NCBI RefSeq assembly: GCF_042432905.1
Contig: NZ_JBHLWI010000042.1
Location: 1-48,737 of the forward strand
Reading direction: 5' to 3'
DNA: 48,737 bases
DNA from: Fontibacter flavus
GTDB taxonomy: Bacteria; Bacteroidota; Bacteroidia; Cytophagales; Cyclobacteriaceae
Numbering within the stretch: position 1 is the stretch's first letter; every line of letters begins with the position of its first letter. Below the pieces are notes generated by a model that ran no database searches, was not told the origin of the DNA, and saw nothing but the letters and a program-made list of their open reading frames with translations. Positions 16,494 through 24,741 of the stretch are shown here, piece by piece. The position numbers were made by a program, and so were the translations under genes.

Positions 16494-16732
16494 AGGCTTC
16501 ACAAAGCTGCTCTAAGGGCCACAAAGCTCACCAAGGATGCACAAAACTCACAAAGAACCTCAAAGCTCACAAAAAATAAAATTTAGTGATCTTCGTGATT
16601 CATAGTGCTCTTTGTGACCTAATTCCAAAACCCGCTCAATGACTCACAAAAATACTCAAAAACGATCTTAGTGTACCTTAGTGATTTCTTTGTGATTCTT
16701 AGTGACATTAAAAACATTGTAAACACAATAAA
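16494..16732. repeat. CACAAAG/CTTTGTG word array downstream of GxxExxY copy 2
   Basis: Continues the same vocabulary as the array on the other side of the gene. CACAAAACTCACAAAGAA at 16540-16557 is identical to 15941-15958, and GTGATTCTTAGTGAC at 16692-16706 is identical to 15976-15990. Left-hand words are CACAAAG and right-hand words are their complements, so the tract is quasi-palindromic. Confidence 0.8.
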
Positions 16733-18049
16733 ATGAAGATTACAGTAGTAGGAACCGGCTATGTCGGTTTAGTTTCCGGTGCCTGTTTTGCTGATGTGGG
16801 AATAGAAGTAGTCTGCGTGGATGTAGACCAACAAAAAATCGAAGGTTTGAAAAAAGGGATTATGCCCATATATGAACCTGGACTAGAAGAAATTGTCAAA
16901 AGAAATTATGCATCTGGAAGATTGAAATTCTCTACGGACTTAGGAGAAGCTATTCAGGGTTCGCAAGTCGCTTTTATTGCCGTAGGAACTCCTCCTGGAG
17001 AAGACGGGTCTGCAGATTTAAAATATGTATTGGCAGTGGCAGATGAGATCGGTCGAAAAATGACTGATTACATGGTGGTAGCTACCAAGAGTACTGTTCC
17101 GGTAACCACCGGAGAGAAGGTGAGGGCCAGTATTAAAGCAGCTTTAGATCAAAGGGGGGCGGATATTCCTTTTGCGGTTGCTTCCAATCCGGAATTTTTA
17201 AAAGAAGGAGCCGCAGTAGAAGATTTTATGAAGCCGGATAGGATTGTGATTGGAGTGGATGATGAAAGGGCAGAGGAAATTATGAAGCGTCTGTACAAAC
17301 CTTTTCAGCTGAATGGAGATCGGATCATCTTTATGGACATCCCTTCTGCCGAAATGACCAAATACGCTGCTAATGCCATGTTGGCAACGAAGATTTCCTT
17401 TATGAACGACATTGCCAACCTCTGCGAGAAAGTTGGAGCGAATGTCAATATGGTACGTAAAGGTATCGGTTCAGACCCAAGGATTGGGACTAAGTTTATT
17501 TATCCAGGAGTAGGTTATGGCGGTTCTTGCTTTCCCAAGGATGTCAAAGCAATTATCAAAACGGGCAAGCAGTATGGCTATGATTTAAAGGTGCTTCAGG
17601 CTGTAGAAGATGTCAACGAAGCGCAAAAGCATGTGTTGGTTGAAAAAGTAAAGCAACATTTCGGAGAAGATCTTTCCGGTAAAACTTTTGCGCTATGGGG
17701 ACTCAGTTTTAAACCCAATACAGACGATATGCGTGAAGCTCCTGCGATTGTGATTATCGATGAACTGATTGCTGCTGGAGCAAAGGTTAAGGGTTATGAC
17801 CCAATCGCTATGAAAGAAGCCCAGCACATCTATATAGGGGACAAGATTACCTATGCCAAAGATGCTTATGATGCATGTGTGGATGCCGACGCCTTATTGT
17901 TGGTCACTGAATGGTCAGAGTTTAGGATTCCTTCTTGGGAAGCGATCGGAAAGCTTTTAAAGAATAAGGTGGTTTTCGATGGTAGGAATATCTATGACAA
18001 GAAATACCTCGTAGAACTAGGGTTTGAGCATTATGGTATAGGGATTTAA
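16733..18049 (+). CDS. ugd: UDP-glucose 6-dehydrogenase
   Basis: Oxidises UDP-glucose to UDP-glucuronate in two NAD-dependent steps, providing a uronic acid precursor for surface polysaccharide. 438 residues, normal length. The N-terminal Rossmann motif GTGYVGLVSGACFAD (residues 7-21) and the VCVDVD strand bind NAD. The catalytic cysteine is Cys266 in GYGGSCFPKD. The KPNTDDMREAPA motif and a C-terminal UDP-binding Rossmann domain follow. A related UDP-ManNAc or GDP-mannose dehydrogenase is possible in principle, but the motif set fits Ugd best. It opens the nucleotide-sugar part of the locus and is 59 bases upstream of pseB. Confidence 0.92.
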   Translation: MKITVVGTGYVGLVSGACFADVGIEVVCVDVDQQKIEGLKKGIMPIYEPGLEEIVKRNYASGRLKFSTDLGEAIQGSQVAFIAVGTPPGEDGSADLKYVLAVADEIGRKMTDYMVVATKSTVPVTTGEKVRASIKAALDQRGADIPFAVASNPEFLKEGAAVEDFMKPDRIVIGVDDERAEEIMKRLYKPFQLNGDRIIFMDIPSAEMTKYAANAMLATKISFMNDIANLCEKVGANVNMVRKGIGSDPRIGTKFIYPGVGYGGSCFPKDVKAIIKTGKQYGYDLKVLQAVEDVNEAQKHVLVEKVKQHFGEDLSGKTFALWGLSFKPNTDDMREAPAIVIIDELIAAGAKVKGYDPIAMKEAQHIYIGDKITYAKDAYDACVDADALLLVTEWSEFRIPSWEAIGKLLKNKVVFDGRNIYDKKYLVELGFEHYGIGI

Positions 18050-18108
18050 TTACAGTTTTCGTGAAATATAATGCTTATAAAGATTAATTAAATTCAAATA
18101 ACTATAAA

Positions 18109-19119
18109 ATGTTGAAAAACAAAACGCTTTTAATTACAGGAGGAACTGGATCTCTTGGTAAGGCTTTAACAAGTCATATTTTGCAGTGTCATCCAGAAGT
18201 TAAAAAAGTAATAATTTTTTCTAGGGATGAACAGAAACAATTCCAAATGGCTCAGGAATATCCTTCAGATAAATATCCTCAGATTAGATTTTTCATAGGG
18301 GATGTAAGAGATAAGGAACGTCTATTGAGAGCTTTTAAAGAAGTGGATTACGTTATTCATGCTGCTGCAATGAAGCATGTGCATATAGCGGAATACAATC
18401 CTGAAGAATGTGTTAAAACAAACGTAGATGGTGCTAGAAATGTAATTGATGCCTGTCTTCAGACAAATGTAGAACGAGTGGTTGCACTTTCAACAGATAA
18501 GGCATGTGCACCAATAAATTTATATGGTGCTACAAAATTGGCCTCTGATAAACTCTTTGTAGCGGCAAATAATATCAAGGGGTGGAATCCGATAAGATTT
18601 AGTGTGGTCCGTTACGGGAATGTAATGGGGTCGAATGGTTCCGTAATCCCCTTTTTTATAAATAAGAAAAAGGAAGGTATCATACCGATCACAGACCCCA
18701 ATATGACTCGATTCAATATTTCACTGGAAGGAGGAGTAGAAATGGTCATGCATGCCTTATTCCATGCTTGGGGAGGTGAAATTTTTGTCCCAAAGATTCC
18801 ATCCTATAGAATTACCGATGTGGCAGAGGCTATTGCCCCAGGTTGTGAACAGAAAGTAGTAGGAATCAGGCCTGGGGAGAAAATCCATGAAGAAATGATT
18901 ACTCCATCTGATTCATTTTATACTTATGACCTAGGTAAATATTATACTATTCTCCCAGCTGTTCCCAATTGGAATCTGGATAAATTTATACAAGAGTTTG
19001 ATGCAGTTAAAGTTAAAGAAGGCTTTGCTTATAACTCTGGTGATAACACAGAATGGGAAAGTGTAGATTCACTAAGAGAACTTATCAAGCAACATGTTGA
19101 TCCAAATTTTGAAGTTTAA
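18109..19119 (+). CDS. pseB: UDP-N-acetylglucosamine 4,6-dehydratase (inverting)
   Basis: First enzyme of pseudaminic acid synthesis: converts UDP-GlcNAc to the 4-keto-6-deoxy-L-arabino sugar with inversion at C5. 336 residues, usual for PseB/FlaA1. The NAD-binding motif is ITGGTGSLG (residues 8-16). The catalytic set is STDKA (Asp130, Lys131) and YGATK (Tyr139, Lys143), arranged as in the inverting short dehydratases rather than the long membrane-bound ones. It is the first gene of a compact block, with pseC starting three bases after its stop. The CMP-Pse pathway assignment is supported by five linked genes. Confidence 0.95.
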   Translation: MLKNKTLLITGGTGSLGKALTSHILQCHPEVKKVIIFSRDEQKQFQMAQEYPSDKYPQIRFFIGDVRDKERLLRAFKEVDYVIHAAAMKHVHIAEYNPEECVKTNVDGARNVIDACLQTNVERVVALSTDKACAPINLYGATKLASDKLFVAANNIKGWNPIRFSVVRYGNVMGSNGSVIPFFINKKKEGIIPITDPNMTRFNISLEGGVEMVMHALFHAWGGEIFVPKIPSYRITDVAEAIAPGCEQKVVGIRPGEKIHEEMITPSDSFYTYDLGKYYTILPAVPNWNLDKFIQEFDAVKVKEGFAYNSGDNTEWESVDSLRELIKQHVDPNFEV

Positions 19120-19122
19120 AAA

Positions 19123-20331
19123 ATGAAACCGATACCCTACGGAAGACAACATATTACAGACGAAGATATTCATGCTGTAGTGGAGACCTTGAAATCAGAT
19201 TACCTGACACAAGGCCCTAAAATCAAGGAATTCGAAGATGCCTTTGCATCCTATGTCGGTTCCAAATATGCTGTGGCAGTAGCCAATGGTACAGCCGCTC
19301 TTCATTTGAATGCCCTAGCACTGGGAGTAAATCCAGGGGATAAAGTGATCACGACTCCGATAACTTTTGCCGCATCTGCCAATTGTGTCCGCTATTGTGG
19401 GGGAGAGGTTATATTTGCTGATATTGATCCAGAAACATATCTCTTAGATATTAAATCAGTTAGAAAACTATTGGAAGCTTCACCAAAAGGTACTTATCAA
19501 GGCATTATTCCAGTTGATTTTGCAGGTAGAGCGGTGGATTTGGAGGCATTTAGAATACTGGCTGATGAGTATGGCTTGTGGATTATCCAGGATTCATGTC
19601 ATTCCCCAGGGGGATATTTTATAGATAGTAAGGGGCAAAAACAGCATTGCGGGAATGGTAAGTTTGCTGAATTGGCAATTTTTTCATTTCATCCTGTCAA
19701 ACACATCGCTTCAGGCGAGGGAGGCATGATTACTACCAACGATGAGAACCTTTACAAAAAACTTTTGATGCTCCGAACCCACGGTATCACTAGAGATGAA
19801 TCTTTATTTGAAAATTCAATTGAATTCGCTAGCGGAACCAACCATTCTTCATTCTCCATTCCACATTCCACATTCCCTTCCTGGTATATGGAAATGCAGG
19901 AATTGGGCTATAACTACCGATTGACTGATTTTCAGGCGGCTTTAGGTTTAAGCCAATTAAATAGAGCAGACGAAGGTTTGGAACGAAGAAGGGAAATAGC
20001 ACAAAAATATCATGAGGCTTTTCAAGGTCAATCTTTTATCAAAGGTCAGTCAGGAGTGGTCGACGGCCATGTCTACCATCTGTATGTAATTGAGGTAGAA
20101 AACCGATTAGGTCTTTACCAACACCTTAGAGAACAAAATATTTTCGCCCAGATCCATTATATTCCTGTTCATCTAATGCCTTATTACAGACAGTTTGGAT
20201 GGGAGGAAGGAGATATGCCCAATGCAGAGCAGTATTATAAAAACTGTATCAGTCTGCCTATGTATCCAACTTTAACCAACGAAGAACAGGAATTTGTCAT
20301 AAATACCATACTTTCTTTTTTCAATGGCTGA
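19123..20331 (+). CDS. pseC: Pse pathway aminotransferase with an in-frame insert
   Basis: PLP-dependent transaminase that adds the 4-amino group to the PseB product. 402 residues. The substrate-binding GTAALHLNALALG segment, the DSCHSPGG motif and the PLP lysine (Lys193 in SFHPVKHIASGEGG) are all visible, as is EMQELGYNYRLTDFQAALG. Between LFEN and WYMEMQE there are 22 residues (SIEFASGTNHSSFSIPHSTFPS, positions 19816-19881) that I do not recall in relatives and that are encoded by a low-complexity CATTC-type repeat. The frame is intact, and the site lies in a surface loop region before the conserved ELGYNYRL, so activity may be kept. It overlaps pseF by eight bases. Confidence 0.93.
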   Translation: MKPIPYGRQHITDEDIHAVVETLKSDYLTQGPKIKEFEDAFASYVGSKYAVAVANGTAALHLNALALGVNPGDKVITTPITFAASANCVRYCGGEVIFADIDPETYLLDIKSVRKLLEASPKGTYQGIIPVDFAGRAVDLEAFRILADEYGLWIIQDSCHSPGGYFIDSKGQKQHCGNGKFAELAIFSFHPVKHIASGEGGMITTNDENLYKKLLMLRTHGITRDESLFENSIEFASGTNHSSFSIPHSTFPSWYMEMQELGYNYRLTDFQAALGLSQLNRADEGLERRREIAQKYHEAFQGQSFIKGQSGVVDGHVYHLYVIEVENRLGLYQHLREQNIFAQIHYIPVHLMPYYRQFGWEEGDMPNAEQYYKNCISLPMYPTLTNEEQEFVINTILSFFNG

Positions 20332-21019
20332 CATCTGTATCATACCGGCAAGGGGAGGGAGCAAGCGGATTCCAAGAAAGAATATCAAAGACTTTGCCGG
20401 TAAACCCATTATAGCTTACAGTATAGAGGCAGCATTATCTTCAGGACTTTTTGATGAGGTAATGGTGTCTACAGATGATGCTGAAATAGCCAGGATAGCT
20501 GAAAAGTTTGGGGCTAAGGTGCCTTTTTTTCGTTCGGAAAAAAATGCAGATGACCATTCCACTACTTCGGATGTTATTGAAGAGGTCTTAATGGAATACA
20601 GTAAACAAGGAAGGAAATTTATAAGTGCCTGCTGCATTTATCCGACAGCTCCTTTTGTTACTATAGATTCATTAGTACATGGTAAAAATTTACTGCGGGA
20701 GTCAGTTGCTGATGCTGTATTCCCAACTGTAAAGTTTGGATATCCTGTCTGGAGAGGCCTAAGAAAAGACAGAGAAGGTACTGTAGAAATGATTTGGAAA
20801 GAACACCTGAACAGCAGATCCCAGGATTTGGAAGAAGTGTTCCATGATGCCGGTCAATGGTATTGGTTTGATGTGGAAAGGTTTCTGTTGAACAAAAAAC
20901 TTTTTACTGACAATACAAAGACTATCGAGCTTTCTCCCCTTGAAGTTCAGGATATTGATAATTTACATGATTGGCATTTGGCCGAACTGAAATATGGCTA
21001 CTTACAAAGTCTTAAATAA
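20324..21019 (+). CDS. pseF: Pseudaminic acid cytidylyltransferase
   Basis: Activates pseudaminic acid with CTP to CMP-Pse, the donor for glycosyltransfer. 231 residues, normal. The N-terminal CMP-sugar synthetase signature is IIPARGGSKRIPRKN (residues 6-20), followed by GKPIIAYSIEAAL, STDDAEIA and CCIYPTAPF. It starts eight bases inside the end of pseC and itself overlaps the following acetyltransferase gene by 26 bases, so it belongs to a tightly coupled operon. A CMP-sialic or CMP-legionaminic acid synthetase is the alternative, but neighbours pseB, pseC and pseI favour PseF. Confidence 0.93.
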   Translation: MADICIIPARGGSKRIPRKNIKDFAGKPIIAYSIEAALSSGLFDEVMVSTDDAEIARIAEKFGAKVPFFRSEKNADDHSTTSDVIEEVLMEYSKQGRKFISACCIYPTAPFVTIDSLVHGKNLLRESVADAVFPTVKFGYPVWRGLRKDREGTVEMIWKEHLNSRSQDLEEVFHDAGQWYWFDVERFLLNKKLFTDNTKTIELSPLEVQDIDNLHDWHLAELKYGYLQSLK

Positions 21020-21554
21020 GCAGGTCTTTTCCACTGGTAGTTATTCTATTGTGCCTATCAGAATGGAGGATAAATACGCCATTATGAAATGGCGAAATGA
21101 ACAGATTTACCATTTGCGCCAGAATAGACCCTTGACAGAAGCAGATCAGGATGCTTATTTTGGGAGTGTGGTTGCTAAACTTTTTGAACAAGAATACCCC
21201 AATCAGATTTTGTTTTCCTATCTGGAGGATGGAAAATGCATCGGTTATGGAGGACTGGTCCATATCAACTGGATAGATAAAAATGCGGAGATTTCCTTTA
21301 TCATGAATACTGCTTTGGAAAAGGATTTCTTTTCTTTTCACTGGCAGACCTATTTGGGCTTGATTGAAAAAGTAGCGTTTGAAGGTCTTAAGCTACATAA
21401 AATATTTGTATACGCATTTGATTTAAGGCCTCATTTATATGAAACGCTTGAAAAATACGGATTTTTTAAAGATGCTATTATAAATGAACATTGCCTTTAT
21501 GATGGTAAGTTTATTGATGTAGTAATTCACTCCAAAATAAATAATACTTTATGA
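20994..21554 (+). CDS. pseH: GNAT acetyltransferase, PseH-like
   Basis: 186 residues of GNAT fold. Residues from about 18 (SIVPIRMEDKYAIMKWRNEQ) match the beginning of PseH-type enzymes, and the central ISFIMNTALEKDFFSF and C-terminal LYETLEKYGFFKDA regions fit the fold. PseH transfers an acetyl group from acetyl-CoA to the 4-amino group of the PseC product. The long overlap with pseF and the ATGA overlap with the next gene place it firmly in the operon. The exact acyl acceptor cannot be read from sequence, and the presence of a neighbouring formyltransferase leaves open which N position this enzyme modifies. Confidence 0.8.
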   Translation: MATYKVLNKQVFSTGSYSIVPIRMEDKYAIMKWRNEQIYHLRQNRPLTEADQDAYFGSVVAKLFEQEYPNQILFSYLEDGKCIGYGGLVHINWIDKNAEISFIMNTALEKDFFSFHWQTYLGLIEKVAFEGLKLHKIFVYAFDLRPHLYETLEKYGFFKDAIINEHCLYDGKFIDVVIHSKINNTL

Positions 21555-22411
21555 GGATTGGTTTGTTAGCTAGTGGACAATTGGGGCAAAATGTTGTAAA
21601 ATATTTTCTTGCCAAATCGGGATTGACTTTTGTGATGACGGATAGAAAGTCTACTGATATTATACAATTAGCAAAAGAAAAAAAAGTACCTTATTTTATA
21701 GGTAACCCTAGAGATGGAAGAAGTCAAGACTTTATAAAAGACAAACAAATAGATGTTTTGATCTCGGTTAATTACCTTTTTATTATTGAGAAAGATTTGA
21801 TCAGATTACCTTCAAAAATTGCGTTTAATATACATGGATCATTACTTCCAAAATATAGGGGGAGAACACCACATGTTTGGGCAATTATCAATAACGAAGT
21901 TGAAACAGGTATTACAGCCCATCTTATTGATAATGGCTGTGATACAGGTGATATTATTGAGCAGATAAAAATACCTATTGGATATTATGAAACAGGGGCC
22001 GAAATCCTTAGAAAATATAGTGAAAATTATATTCCATTAATCGAGCGGGTAATTTCAAAAATCGAAAGTAGCAAATTGATTTTATTACCACAAGACAACT
22101 TAAAAGCTACATATTTTGGAAAAAGAACACCAGAGGATGGAAGAATTGATTGGAACTGGCAAAAGGAAAGGATTAGAAATTGGGTTAGGGCCCAGGCATA
22201 TCCATATCCAGGAGCATTCTCCTCCTTGGGTTCAAAGAAAATAGTAATTGATGAAGTAGTCTTTGATGAAAGAGGTTATGAGGATGATATACCAAATGGT
22301 TTAATCCTTTCTACTGAACCTTTTTTGGTCAAATCACCAAATGGAGTAATAAAAATAAAAAGGTATAGAGACATAGATTTTCAAATTCAATCCGGAAAAA
22401 TACTTGAATAA
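21551..22411 (+). CDS. Formyltransferase family protein within the Pse operon
   Basis: 286 residues, similar to the N-terminal catalytic domain of methionyl-tRNA formyltransferase and to sugar N-formyltransferases. The catalytic triad is recognisable: Asn93 and His95 in FNIHGSLLPKYRG, and the Asp of DTGDII (131-134), with the formyl-folate loop around them. A short C-terminal domain (about 200-286) includes IRNWVRAQAYPYPGAF, a sequence typical of Fmt-like C-terminal linkers. It starts in an ATGA overlap with the pseH-like gene and ends six bases before pseI. Most likely it formylates an amino sugar in the Pse pathway, giving an N-formyl derivative (inference). It sits where pseG would be expected, but its fold is unrelated to PseG. 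Confidence 0.82.
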   Translation: MRIGLLASGQLGQNVVKYFLAKSGLTFVMTDRKSTDIIQLAKEKKVPYFIGNPRDGRSQDFIKDKQIDVLISVNYLFIIEKDLIRLPSKIAFNIHGSLLPKYRGRTPHVWAIINNEVETGITAHLIDNGCDTGDIIEQIKIPIGYYETGAEILRKYSENYIPLIERVISKIESSKLILLPQDNLKATYFGKRTPEDGRIDWNWQKERIRNWVRAQAYPYPGAFSSLGSKKIVIDEVVFDERGYEDDIPNGLILSTEPFLVKSPNGVIKIKRYRDIDFQIQSGKILE

Positions 22412-22417
22412 TAGACA

Positions 22418-23461
22418 ATGAAAATAGATAATTTCGAAATTAATAAAGGTTCAAAAGTTTTTATAATTGCTGAATTATCAGCAAATCATAATGGAAGCCT
22501 GGAAACTGCCATTGAAACAATTAAAGCTGCGAAAAGAGCTGGAGCAGATGCTATAAAACTTCAGACGTATACAGCGGACACTTTGACAATTGACTGTGAT
22601 AAAGAGGATTTTATTATTAAGTCAGGCTCAATTTGGGACGGGCAGACATATTATAAACTTTATCAATCTGCCTATACCCCTTGGGAATGGCATGAAACGC
22701 TTTTCGATGCAGCTAAAGAAGAGGGGCTCGTTTGTTTCAGTTCTCCTTTTGATAAAACAGCAGTGGACTTTCTTGAAAACTTAGATGCACCTGCCTACAA
22801 AATTGCTTCTTTTGAAATCACGGATATTCCATTGATAGAATATGTAGCCGCCAAAGGAAAGCCTGTTATTATTTCCACAGGAATAGCTACCCAAGATGAT
22901 ATTGAACTGGCCTTGGATGCCTGTTACCGTATGGGAAACAGAGAGGTTGCTTTGTTGAAATGTACTTCGAGTTATCCAGCTCCAATTGAGGAAGCCAATA
23001 TGGTGATGGTAAAAGATATGGCAGAAAGGTATGGGGTAATAACTGGACTTTCAGACCATACCATGGGAAGTACTGTTCCTGTAGTTGCAACTTGTTTTGG
23101 GGCAAAAATCATTGAAAAGCATTTTATTCTTGACCGTTCCGTTGGAGGTCCTGACGCATCATTTTCCATGAATGAACAAGAATTTGGTGAGATGGTGAAA
23201 GCAGTGAGAGAAGCTGAAAAAGCTATTGGAGTAGTTGATTATAGCCTGACCGAAAAACAGGAAAAAGGAAGAGATTTCTGTAGGTCTCTTTATGTGGTTA
23301 AGGATATTAAAGCAGGAGAGATAATAACAGAGGAAAATGTGAAAAGCATTAGACCTGGTTTTGGGATGCATCCGAAATATTTAAAAAATATTTTGGGCAT
23401 GCAGATAAATAAAGATTTAGAAAAAGGTGAATCTTTCAATGAAAAATATTTGTTAAAATAA
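22418..23461 (+). CDS. pseI: Pseudaminic acid synthase
   Basis: Condenses the hydrolysed 6-deoxy-diacetamido-altrose with phosphoenolpyruvate to form pseudaminic acid. 347 residues. The NeuB-type TIM barrel begins IIAELSANHNGSLETA and contains KLQTYTADT, FSSPFDKTAVDFLE and SDHTMGSTVPV. The C-terminal SAF/antifreeze-like domain (about 285-347) includes IKAGEIITEENVKSIRPGFGMHP. The residues and neighbours fit PseI better than NeuB or LegI. The DNA becomes more AT-rich at this point, and the following genes differ in base composition. Confidence 0.94.
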   Translation: MKIDNFEINKGSKVFIIAELSANHNGSLETAIETIKAAKRAGADAIKLQTYTADTLTIDCDKEDFIIKSGSIWDGQTYYKLYQSAYTPWEWHETLFDAAKEEGLVCFSSPFDKTAVDFLENLDAPAYKIASFEITDIPLIEYVAAKGKPVIISTGIATQDDIELALDACYRMGNREVALLKCTSSYPAPIEEANMVMVKDMAERYGVITGLSDHTMGSTVPVVATCFGAKIIEKHFILDRSVGGPDASFSMNEQEFGEMVKAVREAEKAIGVVDYSLTEKQEKGRDFCRSLYVVKDIKAGEIITEENVKSIRPGFGMHPKYLKNILGMQINKDLEKGESFNEKYLLK

Positions 23462-23480
23462 TTTTAATAAAAGCACAAAA

Positions 23481-24737
23481 TTGAAGTTTAACTTAGATAA
23501 AATTAAGTGTTTTTTAAAAGGTAATAAAGTATATGTTACTAATTTTAAATACCTATCGTTATTAGAAATTTTCATTTTAGTAATGCCACTATTGACCTAT
23601 CCTTATTTAGTAAGGGTATTAGGTAAAGAGTTATATGGTTGGGTTTTGATCTCTCAAATTGTTGCAAGTTACATTTCTATTTTCATAAGTTTTGGATTTA
23701 ATGAGGTAACCACAAGATTTATTTCAATTCATAGGCATGATAGAAATAAACTAGCCGAAGTTGTCAATTCGGTATTAGTTGTTCGTATGGGTGTTTTTTT
23801 TATTTCCGGAGTAATTTTTTATACTCTACTTTATAAATTTAACATTTACTCTGATCACACCATTCTCTTTAGCTTTGCTTTTTTTCTAGTCGCTGATGAA
23901 CTCTTATTTCCAAAGTATTATTTTCTTGGTTTGGAAAGAATGAAGTGGATAACCTTAATAAATGTAGTCACGAGAATATTTTCAGTAATATTAATATTTA
24001 TTTTAGTTAATAAGCCAGACGACTACTACATAATTCCTATACTTACATCTACTGGTTTTATTATTGGAGGACTCTTTGCTCTATATATAGTTTATGTAAA
24101 GGATAGGATAGGTTTTTATTTGCCAAAATCAGAAATAATTTGGCTATATGTCAAGGATGCATTCCCTTTGTTCTCTACTAATTTATTTGCATCTATAAAA
24201 GATAAAGTAAGCTATTTGTTATTAGGTAACTTTGTGAGTGTTTCAGATGTTGTTTTATACGATTTAGGGATAAAGCTAATGAATCTAGTAGTAAAACCTG
24301 TGACAACTTTTAGTGTTGTTTTGTTTCCTAGAATTGCTATAGAGAGGAATTTAGGATTAATAAAAAAAATTATTTTTAAGGTATTTTATTTTCTTGTTTT
24401 ACTCACTTTTGGCGTGAATGTTTTGTTACCTTTAATAGCAGATCTAATGCTTGGAACGGAAATTGACCTAATGGGGTTGAGAATTTTTCTATTCGCACCT
24501 ATTTTCCTAGGTCTTAGTAGTTTTGTAGGATCAAACGTTCTTATAGCATTTGGTAAGAATAAATACATGTTTTATAGCATTATTTTTACTACAGTAGTTT
24601 ATCTTTCTTTGACCGGATTTGCATATTTATTTAATATGTTAGATTCCTTAATGGTATTTATTCTTATAACAGTTACTACCTATTTTGCTGAATTGATTTA
24701 TCGGTTGTACGTTTACTTTAATTTAACTAGGAGGTGA
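23481..24737 (+). CDS. Polysaccharide flippase, Wzx-like
   Basis: 418 residues with about 12 to 14 hydrophobic segments, matching the MATE/MOP polysaccharide transporter group (pfam Polysacc_synt type). The N-terminal motif YLSLLEIFILVMPLLTYPYLVRVLG is characteristic of these flippases. It should move the lipid-linked repeat unit across the inner membrane. The start is a TTG at 23481; the first internal ATG would cut into the first membrane segment, so TTG is preferred. It overlaps no gene and ends four bases before the GT4 gene. Sequence of flippases diverges fast, so specificity cannot be predicted. Confidence 0.87.
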   Translation: MKFNLDKIKCFLKGNKVYVTNFKYLSLLEIFILVMPLLTYPYLVRVLGKELYGWVLISQIVASYISIFISFGFNEVTTRFISIHRHDRNKLAEVVNSVLVVRMGVFFISGVIFYTLLYKFNIYSDHTILFSFAFFLVADELLFPKYYFLGLERMKWITLINVVTRIFSVILIFILVNKPDDYYIIPILTSTGFIIGGLFALYIVYVKDRIGFYLPKSEIIWLYVKDAFPLFSTNLFASIKDKVSYLLLGNFVSVSDVVLYDLGIKLMNLVVKPVTTFSVVLFPRIAIERNLGLIKKIIFKVFYFLVLLTFGVNVLLPLIADLMLGTEIDLMGLRIFLFAPIFLGLSSFVGSNVLIAFGKNKYMFYSIIFTTVVYLSLTGFAYLFNMLDSLMVFILITVTTYFAELIYRLYVYFNLTRR

Positions 24738-24741
24738 TTTA

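Noticed and set aside
21551..22411. Housekeeping methionyl-tRNA formyltransferase (fmt)
   Set aside because: It is embedded by overlap in the Pse operon and is shorter than the usual about 310-320 residues, so a sugar formyltransferase is more likely.
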